Positions 12,836 through 22,800 of a DNA stretch of 30,042 nt are shown in pieces. Below the pieces are notes generated by a model. It was not told the origin of the DNA and did not search any database. It was given only the letters and a program-made list of their open reading frames with translations. The stretch is from positions 1 to 30,042 of the forward strand of contig MU400869.1 in the NCBI GenBank assembly GCA_022578965.1, written 5' to 3'. The DNA comes from Xylaria sp. FL1777. Lineage: Eukaryota; Ascomycota; Sordariomycetes; Xylariales; Xylariaceae. Numbering within the stretch: the stretch's first letter is position 1; every line of letters begins with the position of its first letter. Both the position numbers and the translations under genes were made by a program.

Positions 12836-13720
12836 AAGTACTGTTTTAGCTACTATTAAAAAAATAATATATTATAATTGCTATTAAGCTTGCTAAGTTT
12901 AAAGTTAAAACAAATAAAATGGTTTTTTTAGTAATAAAAAATTATTTTTTTTATGTAATATTTTTTAGCTTTTTGTACGTATAATATATTAAATGCTATT
13001 ATAAGCTAAAGCTATAACTGCTTAATAAAAAGTAGCTTTTATTATTTTGTTTTACTAAATAATATTATTAAAATTATACTTTTTATGTTTAAAAATATTT
13101 ATATAAAGTGTTTTTAATTATTATATATAAAAGTTATAAAAATAATAAATTAATAACTTAATTAAAGCTTTTGATTTTTTTGTTTAGCTAAATTATTTAG
13201 CTAGTTTTTGCTATGCTTTAAATTATATATATAAGCAAAATTACTTTTTATAAGCTAATTATTTTTACATAATGCTTTATAAAAGTTTATTAAAAATCTA
13301 AATTAAAGTTATTTAGCTTTATAAATTAAAATATAAGCACGTTTATTATAATTGCATTAATTTTAGCTTTTTTAGTTATGCTTAAAGCAAGCTTTTTTTT
13401 AGCGGTTTTTTGTTTAATAACAAAAGTTTTTTTAAAAGCTAAAAATAGTTCTTTTTTAGCAATATTTTTTTTTATATAGTAAGCTAAAGTATAATAGTTA
13501 TTTTAATTATATTGCTAATAATTAACTTTATTTTTTTTTTGTTAGTTAATTATAGTTTAGTTTATACTTTTAAAAGCTATAATAATATTAGCTTACTTTT
13601 TATTTTTTAGGTTTAATGCTACTTTAATAAATTTGTTAGATTTTTTATTATTGTTTGATTTGCTTTTTAAAAATAAATTTTAGCTTAAGCAAAAGCAATT
13701 TTTTTTGCTATAGTTAAGTT

Positions 13721-13756
13721 AGCCTAGTTTTAAAAGCTTTTTTTTTAAACTAGGCT
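13721..13756. repeat. inverted repeat with unmutated CC/GG in element A
   Basis: Arms AGCCTAGTTT (13721-13730) and AAACTAGGCT (13747-13756) are exact reverse complements around a 16-bp AT-rich loop. The CC and GG pairs are notable because such pairs are almost absent from this block. Confidence 0.7.
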
Positions 13757-15937
13757 TGCTTTTTAAAAAAAAACCTAAGTATATTAATATGTTTTTATAA
13801 ATTATGCTAGCTTTTTAAATAACGTTTAAAAAATTACTGTTATTTTATAGTATTATTTTACGTATATAATATACTATTTTAGTTAATTTTTTTAATAAGC
13901 ATTTTATAATAAAAGTTTAAAACATAAGTTTAAACTATTTTATAAAGTTATTAAAGTTAAAAACTTTAGTAAAAAACTAAGCTATATTACTTTTATATAT
14001 TACTTTTATTAGTTTATTTGCTAATTAAAAAACAGCTAATAAGTTTTTAAAGCAAGCTTTTATAACTACTTAATAAGCTGTTTAATTATTAATAATGTTA
14101 ATTTAGCAAATTTGCTTTTAGCATAATTAGTACTATAGCAAAGCTTTATTTATTAAAAAAAAACTAATTTAATTAATTTAATGCTTATTTAAAAAAAAGC
14201 TTTTTATATATGTTTTTATATAGTTTTATACTTTTTGCTACTATAGTAAAAACTTAATAAAGTTTTTATTATTATAAGTTTATAGCTTATTTAGTTAAAC
14301 AAAATTAAAAGTAGTTATATTAAACGTAAAATTATTAATTGTTTTTAAAATAGCTTTTATAAAGTAATTATATGTTTTAAAAAGTAATTTATTGTTTAAA
14401 TTGTTATTTTTTTTAGTTAGCTTTTATAAACTTTTAAGCAGTTTTTTAAAAAAACTATAAAGTAGTTTTTTTACAAAAAAATTATTGTTTTTATTAAAAT
14501 TATTAAGGTTTTTTTTTAAAGCAAACTTTGCAATAAATCTAAAGTTTTTATTAAATATTAATTTTATAACAACTTTTAGTATAATATAAGTAGCTATATA
14601 TTAAGCTTTTAAAGCTTTAGTAATAAAGCAAGCTTAAATAGTTTATAATGCTTTATTTGTGATTTATTTTTAAAGCTTTTTTTTAAAAATTAATTATTTT
14701 ATAAAAAATTAGCTTATAAAGCTAGTAATAATACTTTATAATTAAAGCTTTTTTATAATTAAATTTACGTTTAGCTATTAATAGTTATTTAATTAGTTAT
14801 AAAATTTAATAAAAGCTATTTATATATATATGCAAAGTTTTTTTAGCTAAAATAAATTAACATAAAAGCAATTAAGTAATTAATTAATTTGTTTGTTTTT
14901 TATAGCTGCTTAATTATTAATTATTCTTTAGTTTTTTTAGCAAACCTATTTTTGTTTAGCTATTTTTTTTTAAAGAATATTAAAAGTATAATAATAATAA
15001 TTAGCTACTTTTTTTAATTAAATAATAGCTTGTTTTTTTGCTTAAGCATTAATAGTTAGTTAAGCAATAGTTTTTTATACTTTTTTAAAAAAAGTAATAC
15101 TTTTTTAGATTATTTTTTGCTAAAACTTTTTAATTTAGTTTTATGTTGCTTTAGTTTAAGTTTAAAAAAGTTTTATAACAAAATTATATATAGTTTAAAT
15201 TACTTTATAAATTACAAATAATTTATAACGTTATGTTTAGCTTATAGATTTTATATATTTTATAAAAGCTTATGCATTATTATAAATAAGTTATATTTGC
15301 TTATAAATTTTTATTAGTTATTTTAATAAGTTTTTAATTATAATATTTAATATTACAAGGTTTTTATTGTTTATATTATTAAATATAAAAAAGTTATAAA
15401 GTATAAAAATATTATTAAAGTTTATTTTTTTTTTTTAAGTAATTAATTTAGTTATGTTATTTTATATATTTTTTTTAGCTTTTTTTGCTTTTTTTGCAAA
15501 AAAGTTAATAAAGTTAAATATTCGTTTAATAAAAAAAAAGTTTTTAAAAAAGCTAAGCAACTATTTATTATACATAAGTTATAAAGTAGCTAAAAAATCA
15601 TATAATTATATAAAAAAATATAACTTATTAGGTTTTTTTACGCTAAGCTTAAAATTATAATTAGCATTTTTTAGTTCTTTTTATAAAGTATTAAGTTTGC
15701 TTTTTTTATTGCTGCTTAATTTTTTTAAATTTTTTTTGTTAAAGTTTTTTTTTTTTAAGTTTTTGTTTTAAAGCTAAGTAATAAAAGTTTTTACTAAAAG
15801 CTAAGCAAGCTTATTAACTTAAGCTAAGCATATAATTAATAAATAAAAAAAAATATATATATAACTAAGTATAAAAATAAATATATAGCTTAAGTTTGTT
15901 ATAAATAAGTAATATTTTTAAAAAGTAAAAAATTATC

Positions 15938-16265
15938 TATAATAAAAGCTTTAATAAAAAGCTTAAAACTTAGTTATATTATTATTTAACTTAATAATTT
16001 TTTAGAAGTTTTAAAGCTATAGTTTTTTTAAGTTTTTTTTTTAAACTTAAAAACTTCTAGTTCTTTTATAAACGAATAGTTTTATACAATATTTAAGCTT
16101 TAACTTGTTGGGCTATTATACAATCTAGGACTTTTTTTAGCTATTAGGTTACTACATATGCAATTATATTACAGGTGACTATTATAGACCAATGGTCTGA
16201 CTTCATACGCGCTGGTTCGGGTGGTAATGGCCCGAGCCCGGTTGTGGGTTAATGTCCGTCTGACA
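15938..16265. repeat. right LTR of element A (328 bp)
   Basis: Starts TATAATAAAAG (mutated TGTGACAAGGG) and ends GTCCGTCTGACA. The inner part is fully AT-converted. From about 16170 to the end it is nearly unmutated, with intact stretches such as GGCCCGAGCCCGG. This mirrors the left LTR, so the outer edges of the whole element are the least mutated parts. Confidence 0.92.
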
Positions 16266-16270
16266 ATTGT
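16266..16270. repeat. target-site duplication of element A, right copy (ATTGT)
   Basis: Exact copy of 1937-1941, directly after the CA end of the right LTR. On the minus strand it supplies the CAA codon after ...EEYVE and the first T of the next codon. Confidence 0.9.
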
Positions 16271-16482
16271 TCAACGTACTCCTCGTTAGTTGGTTCCTCG
16301 CCACGTTCCTTCAGGAGGGCGGAGGGCAGTTGTAGGCGGCGTTCAACATGGCCCTCGGAAAAGGGGTTAGTTGGCTCCTCAATCCTTTTCCAAAGGGACG
16401 ATGGCAGCTGCAAGTGATTTTCGACATGACCCTCCGAAAAAGGGTTGGTTGGCTCCTCGGATTCTTCGAGATGGACAGACAT
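16266..16482 (-). pseudogene. 5' end of the kinase gene, separated from the rest by element A
   Basis: ATG at 16482-16480 is the first in-frame start below an upstream TAA. It opens 72 codons ending ...EEPTNEEYVEQ at the ATTGT duplication. Beyond it the frame enters the LTR and stops after five codons (LSDGH). The peptide is built from near-identical repeats of about 26-27 residues starting EEPTNPFSEGHVE (two full units and a third start, EEPTN). It is acidic and probably disordered. Joined across the insertion, the frame passes from ...YVEQ to CLHPPSVPS without a shift, which is the main evidence that both parts are one gene. As it stands it could yield only a 77-residue peptide with no kinase domain. 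Confidence 0.87.
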
Positions 16483-17184
16483 GGTCACTGAAGAGAACCC
16501 GAATATTGTTTAAACCTACCTTCAGTTTCGTCTCGGGGCATTCACCATGTTTATGTACCCAGACTGGGCCATGGTTGGTTACATCTTTACATCGAGTGAC
16601 TTGCGTTGTGAGATGTGCCCAACCCTTGCTTCGCGTGGATCGAGATTGTGATTCGCTTGTGCACCCAGCCTTAGACACGCGCGCCTAGCGATTGGTCCAC
16701 GATGCTGATTTTCACGTCTTGCCTGGAGACCTACATCATAGCCATCCCTTGCGTGTTACCAACATGATTGAGCTAGGAAGAGTATCTTACGCAGTATCGT
16801 CCTGAGTGGAGCTTGGATTTTTAGATCGTAGTTTCTGATATCCAGATCGTAAATTAAACCTATTCTGGTAAGTCTCCCGCAATTTCCCCACAACCCCCAA
16901 ATTTCTCATACTAAATGGGCTAGTTTAGGACGGCCCTTTAGCTACTTAATCGCTCAGCCACCTACACTTGCCATACTACCTACCTACCTAGGTACCTACT
17001 TACATACTTACATATGTAGGCACTTAAGTAGGTACTCAGGCACTATCTCATCTCGCGTATCCAACTTTAGAATCGACCAGACTGCCACCATCACGAATGT
17101 CGCTACCACGAACCAGCCTTCTGCGACGCGATAACCCCCTCTTCTTCGACTCGAAAAACCGCCTCTTCACCGCACTGCACGACA
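16483..17184. promoter_or_regulatory. intergenic region between two divergent genes, likely shared promoter
   Basis: About 700 bp between the original kinase start (minus) and the start of the 309-codon gene (plus). It holds ATTGG at 16691-16695, a CCAAT box for the kinase strand about 210 bp upstream of its ATG, and a direct repeat AGATCGTA near 16823-16850. A TACCTACCTAGGTA-type stretch lies at 16978-17042, followed by a pyrimidine-rich leader before 17185. No TATA box stands out. No gene is seen in it apart from a possible upstream ORF. Confidence 0.6.
16992..17035. repeat. inverted repeat GTACCTACTTA / TAAGTAGGTAC
   Basis: Perfect 11-bp arms (16992-17002 and 17025-17035) around a 22-bp spacer that itself contains the palindrome ACATATGT. 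It sits about 150 bp upstream of the 17185 start. TACCTAGGTA-like motifs are common between genes in Sordariomycetes, so this may be ordinary rather than regulatory. Confidence 0.65.
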
Positions 17185-17228
17185 ATGGAAGCGAGACCTC
17201 CACGCCCGGATTGGTCGGTAGAACATGA
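17097..17228 (+). other. possible upstream ORF overlapping the 17185 start
   Basis: ATG at 17097 opens 43 codons and stops at TGA 17226-17228, in a different frame from the main gene and overlapping its first 44 bases. If transcription begins upstream of 17097 it could lower translation of the 309-codon frame. The transcript start is unknown, so this is only a possibility. Confidence 0.3.
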
Positions 17229-18114
17229 GTGGCATTGGCCGTGTTGGAAGTTTGGGATGGGCCTCGATGAGTTATTCACCACACTGCACAATCAATTCAA
17301 TACGTGGCCCGCGCCGATCCAAGATTTCAAAGCCTTCCACAGTGATGTATGGGAGATATCGAATATCGCTTCTACGAAAGAAGAGTTGTTCCGCGCTCTT
17401 GAATCGCGAAAAAAGCAGCGGTCCGAAGAGATGGCTCAGGCCTGGAATGACATAGCCCTACACCTGACCGCCGGTTCTAGCATGCTCCCCGACGAGCAAT
17501 GGGGACACGCCACTCAGTTCTTTCGCACCAAATCACTTGACGCAATGCTTTCATTTCTCTACACTTTCCTCACCGACGAGGAGAAAGTAACCGTTTACAA
17601 TTATCTCAACGGCAAAGAGAAGAAGGCCGTTCCCGCCATTGGTAGCGAGGGTATCCATGCCAACGAGGACCAGGTAGATCTAGAAGCCGTGCAGGCAGAA
17701 GCCGTGCAGGCAGATGCCGTGACATCGTCCCAAGGAGAGCAAGCCCTGCAGAGCCCCGCTGCTGGAGCACGCAACCGCGAGGACCAGGCACACGATACAG
17801 GATTAATTCCACCCCCTGATCCGATATCATCATCTTTAAGACAGTCAAAAGAGTGCCTAGGGACATTAGACTCAGTGATGGAAGAGGTTGCGTTTAAAAC
17901 CACGCGACGTAAGAAGCGCAATTCTAAGCCTCTCCCTGCCTCTACGAATCCTAGCAAAGCTAAACCAGGACGCCACAAGTCTCGCGACAGGATCAGCAAG
18001 CCAGGTTCTTGCCGTTCACCGCGGGTTAACGCGAAGGAGCGCCCAACCAAAGAACCATCTACTACTCGTTCTAGGTATAATCTGCGGTCGAACGCCTCTC
18101 GTGGAGCAGGTTGA
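17185..18114 (+). CDS. conserved-looking hypothetical protein, 309 residues, basic C-terminus
   Basis: An uninterrupted frame from ATG (context GACAATGG) to TGA. I do not recognise a named domain. The N-terminal half (1-150) is rich in Trp and aromatic residues (WSVEHEWHWPCWKFGMGLDELF, HNQFNTWP, then FRTKSLDAMLSFLYTFL) and looks like a compact helical fold. A linker near 165-180 carries a 15-bp tandem repeat (EAVQA units). From about 238 the chain is Lys/Arg/Ser-rich (TRRKKRNSKP) and ends with RYNLRS, suggesting nuclear location or nucleic-acid binding. Codon use is GC-rich and normal, with no sign of RIP. It is divergent from the kinase. The product is probably a lineage-restricted fungal protein; its role is unknown. 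Confidence 0.8.
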   Translation: MEARPPRPDWSVEHEWHWPCWKFGMGLDELFTTLHNQFNTWPAPIQDFKAFHSDVWEISNIASTKEELFRALESRKKQRSEEMAQAWNDIALHLTAGSSMLPDEQWGHATQFFRTKSLDAMLSFLYTFLTDEEKVTVYNYLNGKEKKAVPAIGSEGIHANEDQVDLEAVQAEAVQADAVTSSQGEQALQSPAAGARNREDQAHDTGLIPPPDPISSSLRQSKECLGTLDSVMEEVAFKTTRRKKRNSKPLPASTNPSKAKPGRHKSRDRISKPGSCRSPRVNAKERPTKEPSTTRSRYNLRSNASRGAG

Positions 18115-18535
18115 TGGGCCCCTGTAAGCATCAGGGAAGCATCTACACAATCTCAGTTGATCATACATGTGACCTAGCCACGCACCTAGCCACACCTAGC
18201 CACACCCCTATTCTCCGCTTCTATTTACTACCTGTTCACATGCTTAAGTCCTTCGGAGAAGCAAATTGCCCGTTCTTTCGTAGTTTTTGCCCCTTATTCT
18301 TATGGACGCGATAAGGACGTTAGGCCGGCACCTTAGGCCGGCTAGGCTTGCCTTAAATACTGCTACGGGCGTTAGCTCTACAGGTATTCCGAACGGTGTG
18401 GTAAATAGGTGTAGAAGGTGTATTAGTAGCAACATTTATCTTGCGCGGCGTTCTTTGGCGAGGATGTCTAGGTTGTGCGCTATTGTGCGCTAATACCGAG
18501 GGGGATTCCAGCGTGCTTAGAGCCGCCATGATCAT
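18115..18535. other. downstream region with short tandem repeats, no firm gene
   Basis: Begins with the likely 3' UTR of the preceding gene. It holds three copies of a CCTAGCCAC unit near 18173-18208, a doubled TTAGGCCGG near 18321-18343, and a doubled TTGTGCGCTA near 18473-18492. A plus frame from ATG 18302 to 18493 (Arg/Leu-rich, with TTA, AGG and ATA codons) is open but short, and the opposite strand is open over part of it. It may be a relic of a transposon or gene; I cannot identify it. Confidence 0.4.
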
Positions 18536-18900
18536 ACTGCCAGGTCAACCCTTTAAGATGGTATGCTCTTTAGCGACTGCATGAACATATCCGGGCAGAG
18601 CTCCTTCTTAGGAAAGTTCTGGAATTCCTCCAATACCCAAGGCCAATCAATTACGTGGCTCCTTGTCAGGCGCTAGGGTCGCAGCAGGGTAGAAGCAGCT
18701 TAATTGTGGTCTGAGGGCTGGTTAATACTTTGAGGAAAGGCACTCTGAGGAAAGCTCTCATCCGCCAGGGAGCTTCAAGAAATAGATTGAATGCTGTCCA
18801 TGGTAGCAAGATAGTAGGATTTATCTGTGAAGAGAATTGTACTAGGAAAATCACGGCAAGAAAAGAGTGCCAGAAAAGTCACAGCATAAAGTAAAGGCTA
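18536..18900 (-). other. possible decayed coding relic, unidentified
   Basis: The minus strand contains two protein-like stretches in different frames: one with PWTAFNLFLEAPWRMRAFL (about 18790-18730) and one with VIDWPWVLEEFQNFPKKEL (about 18655-18600), separated by stop codons. The composition resembles real protein more than random frames do, so this may be a broken gene or transposase remnant. No family is recognised, and the call rests on impression only. Confidence 0.25.
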
Positions 18901-19537
18901 GGCCCATGATCAAGCCAAGTTAAACACGCCTTTAATTTCAAGGATTTCAGATTTCTTTTACACTAGCAGCTAATACAATACAATGGAGAGTGAGGAGCAA
19001 CAAATATAGCCATGACATGCTGCCGTCAATTGCAATTAACATCGAGTCCATTATCGAGCATGGTGGTGAAGAGGCTACGATGATTTACTATGTTGAGTCT
19101 TGATAATCATGCATTCAAATAGGGCATCCTTAGCCGCAGGTTTACATGCCTGCATGACTCTTTCACAACGAAAATAGGTATAATTCAGGCCGCAAATTAT
19201 TGACCTGGGTCCTGCAGTAGAATTATTTCCAAGAAATAATTAGGAGGTTTACTTAGTAAAGTGTTAAATTACTCATTGTTGCCTCATCAATATGGATCCA
19301 AGAATCCTATATCTGCCCTTTGGTGTGCTCTGGTCCGATTCTTCTAGATCTTCGCAAGCTACTAAATATTTCACTGTTTCTAGTAGCTATTGGCTTCTTG
19401 CTTCGTATTGGGGGACTGAAATTCCTCGTAATACTGGACATTTCTACTGGCTTGTTTGATGCCGCGGCCACTGGGAAAGATCTCACCACATTACGTTATG
19501 TGTTTATTGTGTGAGCCCCCGATATAACAACACCTTG
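18901..19537. other. gene-free stretch, nothing identified
   Basis: Ordinary composition, with short open frames on both strands near 19307-19514 that overlap each other and lack recognisable motifs. I see no tRNA, intron-bearing gene or clear repeat here. Confidence 0.4.
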
Positions 19538-19805
19538 TGTTAGAATAACTTAAATTTTCTTCTAAGCAGTACTATCCATGAGCTATATTGATTGATCTCT
19601 TTAACATCTATGGGGGCGACCTATATCTATATTGAGTACAGGCTACCTGTGTAAACCTCCCGAGGGGTATAGTGACGTGGCAAGCTCTTATGTATATATA
19701 GAATGTTGAGATTTAAAGAGACAGAATAGATATGAAAGTCTTAGTCAATAACAAGAAGCATGTAGATTAGGAAGATCTAAGTGATTATTTATTTGCTATT
19801 CGACA
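19538..19805. repeat. possible old solo LTR (copia-type ends)
   Basis: Begins TGTTAGAATAACTTAA, a start typical of fungal Ty1/copia LTRs. It contains TATATATAG followed by an A/G-rich stretch and TCAATAACAAGAAGCA, and ends CTATTCGACA, a near reverse complement of the start. Flanks CCTTG (19533-19537) and CCGTG (19807-19811) match at four of five bases but are not exactly adjacent. A second TGTTAGAATAATTAA occurs at 19973. Together this suggests a decayed solo LTR, but the boundaries are uncertain and the duplication imperfect. Confidence 0.35.
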
Positions 19806-19845
19806 GCCGTGCTAAGTCTATAATAATTCACGTACGTACGTAACC

Positions 19846-19868
19846 TAACCTAAAATACATTTAGGTTA
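19846..19868. repeat. hairpin TAACCTAAA / TTTAGGTTA
   Basis: Perfect 9-bp arms with a 5-base loop, next to CGTACGTACGTAACC. The CCTAA units resemble telomeric repeats only loosely (no CCCTAA). No function is assigned. Confidence 0.6.
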
Positions 19869-22800
19869 ACCCTTTGCTTCTACTCACCAAGAACATTCAA
19901 TCCAACAGGTACTATATATAGACAAGTACTACCATTGAGTTGATAAACCTTAGGCATCTGATTGAAGATTTATGTTAGAATAATTAATAGATACATGGAT
20001 CCGACAGCGTGTGTAGATTTACACGCTCAACTTAGACTTAATCCATTAGCTTGCCCTTAGCAAACTGGTCTTTATAGCATACCCATCTACTGGCCACATA
20101 ATCCATGGGTAACCCATGGCAGTAGTGACAACTATAATAAGTTCTTGATGAGCCCATGTGACTCCATTCAATCTCATATCATACCTACCCCTGTTTATCA
20201 CATCGACAATAGAGAGCCATCCTAGCTACCATTTGAACCTGAACCTTTCACGTGATGTATACTACAAATTTTGGTACTAAATAGGTTACTTCGACCGCTG
20301 GTCATCTCGGTGGCGAATTTACCAAGACTATACCACAAAAGGTCAGCTTCAAGAAAGGGAATAGGGTATAAGTTAGGTTTCAACCTGTCCCTTGGATTAC
20401 CGAAATATAGTTGAGCTTGGTAGCATCAAAAGCAATAAGTCGACAAAGAAGGGATCTAATACGAGGAGGCTGCTTGCCAGGAAGGTTCTAGATGGTACCA
20501 ACAATGCCACCTTTCAGTCGGGACGATGGTCGAGACCGCTCCCGTCAGTTGCCACTTTCCGTAATCGGTGGCTATTGAGCGCTTTTGATCCGCTGCAAGA
20601 AGATATGTGTAATCCGGGTGCATACATGTAAGAACATAATCCATCCCTTACATACTGCGTATGTACACCGTCTTCTCCCGTGTTAGGCTGTGGACTGACC
20701 GCCGGAAAGCGTCTTTCGTTGATACGCAGTAGAGTCAGGTATCCCAAGGCTACCGTGATCCTAACCTAGTTACCGTTACTACAACACATTGTATACGTAC
20801 GTACTATTGTTTCACATGCTGTGATGATCTTCTGGGTCTTAGTGATACAAGTCACTCCTAGCCAAAGAATTTCAGCTTCATGTGACACCCAGAGGACCGG
20901 AAGGGTACAAAATGTGAGCAAGTAGTTACTATATACAGCCTTAGCGGCGATAATGCTCCCAGAGTGGCAACAGACGAACTCTCGACGGCGATGATGGTCT
21001 CTCGGTATGGATACTCCCTTCCAACTGGGGCCCTTGATTCTTTTCAGCGCCTATTATTGGGACGCGACAGCCGGTCAGATAAGCAAATGAGAGAAAGGAG
21101 CCGTCCCCTTGTCTCCGGAAGAGGAGTAGTATGCCCCAGTACCACGATTGAGGGAGCGAAGATGTATCCCCCCTCGTTGTCTAATGGTACCTCTGGTAAA
21201 CATAGCATGAAAAAGCGGATGACCTTCATCCATGCTGGTGTAGTAATACTCCTTGCTATTGGCTCGTCGTGAAACGGAGGTGGGTATATAAAAGGGTCAA
21301 TGTCCCTACGACATGCTGTATTCGTTAGCATTTAACCAAAGTTTACGGTTGTCCCGGGATACTATGCGGACCGGTAGTCGATTCCTCATCTAGCGATACC
21401 TTATAAAGCTGTTGTCTGTTAGCGTGCGTAGTATGATTCCCGCTCCGAGACTGGCTCCTCGAATAATCCTGTTGAGCTATGCGCCAAGCGTAAAGTGAGG
21501 AACTCTCTGAGCAAGGTAACGAATTGCTGTCGGTAGAGATTTGCATACTCACACTATGAAGGCTGTGCACTTGCAGAAGGTGGACGGCCCGAGGAGTTCT
21601 AGCTTGGTATACTTAGGTGGTGAAGAGAAGCTAGGGAGCGTGTCCCTTTCGGTTGTGGGAGTATGCACCCAAGATTTTCCCATCGGAATACCTTAATAAG
21701 TGAAGGTTATATCAGAGTTCTCGAGATAAACCGAGAAACTCGATGTGATTCGTAAGCGAATTCTCGGTGCTTCCTTGAACCCGAGACAGGCCGGGGGTTA
21801 TGGAGGGCTTTGGAAGTTACACGGCATACCTCCCATGGATGGATTTTCGGGGGAATGGATAGGTCTTACGATTGAGGGGAATGTTTCGCCACTGAACAAT
21901 CTCGACAGCTCTGTCATACGATACACATCGTATAATCACACGAATGAGACTCTTACATGTACGTTGATACTATCAGCTGTGATACTAGGAAGATGATCTA
22001 GATAAGAAGGACATCCGACTTCTTTTCTATTATTCCGTACGTCGATGGGTTCAAGTGGCGATGTAATTCGTGCAACTTTTGTAGTGAGTTATGTACGGTC
22101 GCCGGGAAGTCGTGCATATCTGTGGCAATAATGAGAACTAATTGGCTGGACTGTAGCTAAAACATGTACTTGCCCGTCAAAGATCTTCTCAACTTTAGTA
22201 CTGTAGCGTCCGATTGGTGCCAGGAAGCTAGAGAGCTTTGTGATGTGGCTTGACAAGAAATGTCCAGAGTATCTCCTTCAGAGTCCGTTCCCCACCTGAT
22301 TTTGGCATAGTAAGGCGAATGAATCATTTCATGTACGACGTGTTTCGGTTGCCATTGTATGTAATAAATATGAACTTGAAAAGAATTCAGATGGCGCCGC
22401 GGGGCTGAGAAGACACAGGTCCGTGTCACTATCCAAGCTGTGTCGCTGAGGCGTGGTAAGAGCTGAACACTCCTTCTCGCCTGGTACCGTTATGTTGCTC
22501 CTTCGCTGTCTCGGATCGTTATTCGTTGCTTGTTGGTAGTCGTGAATGAACCATCTTCCAATAAGACCAACGCTGATAGTTGTTTTACCTAACGGTTACA
22601 CTGCCGCTGTGGCTTGCAAACATCCAGGATGGCGCTGCTTCGTGCCAACAAGACGTCAAGACCACGATTGTCGGCGTCTCAACGTCTGAACTCTCTACTC
22701 AGTAAGTATCACCCTAACTAACCGCGGCGAGTTAGTCGTGCAGCGCCGCAAGCAAGCCACGACATGTTTCTTCGCACTTCGTGTTGCTTGGCGGTCTGTG

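Larger units (their letters stand above)
1942..16265 (-). mobile_element. RIP-degraded LTR retrotransposon A (outer, 14.3 kb with a nested element)
   Basis: Bounded by two 328-bp direct repeats that start TG and end CA (or their mutated forms), with perfect ATTGT duplications outside. Taking out nested element B and one TATAA copy leaves about 6.9 kb, a normal size for a fungal LTR element. The interior is about four-fifths A+T, full of TA steps and stop codons in every frame, so no gag or pol can be read and the superfamily cannot be assigned. The minus strand is suggested only because the plus strand is visibly T-rich and a long T run follows the left LTR, which would be a purine tract on the minus strand. 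It interrupts the kinase gene. Confidence 0.92.

Noticed and set aside
15454..15660. 68-codon plus-strand frame in the AT block
   Set aside because: Made of Lys, Phe, Leu, Ile, Asn and Tyr codons, as expected from AT-converted sequence. It is a chance survivor with no domain.
2270..15937. AT-rich block as mitochondrial DNA insertion or centromere
   Set aside because: Two LTR pairs with target duplications and transition-only differences explain it as mutated retrotransposons.
16371..16688. Frames on both strands upstream of and over the kinase start
   Set aside because: They overlap each other and the kinase 5' end, and show no domain. A linking intron would be only about 33 bp.
17601..18131. 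176-codon minus-strand frame opposite the 309-codon gene
   Set aside because: A shadow: the plus frame has an ATG in good context, a compact aromatic-rich head and a basic tail, while the antisense product is low in structure.
19841..19868. Telomere-like CCTAA repeats
   Set aside because: Only two units, lacking the CCCTAA sequence of fungal telomeres; better described as a small hairpin.
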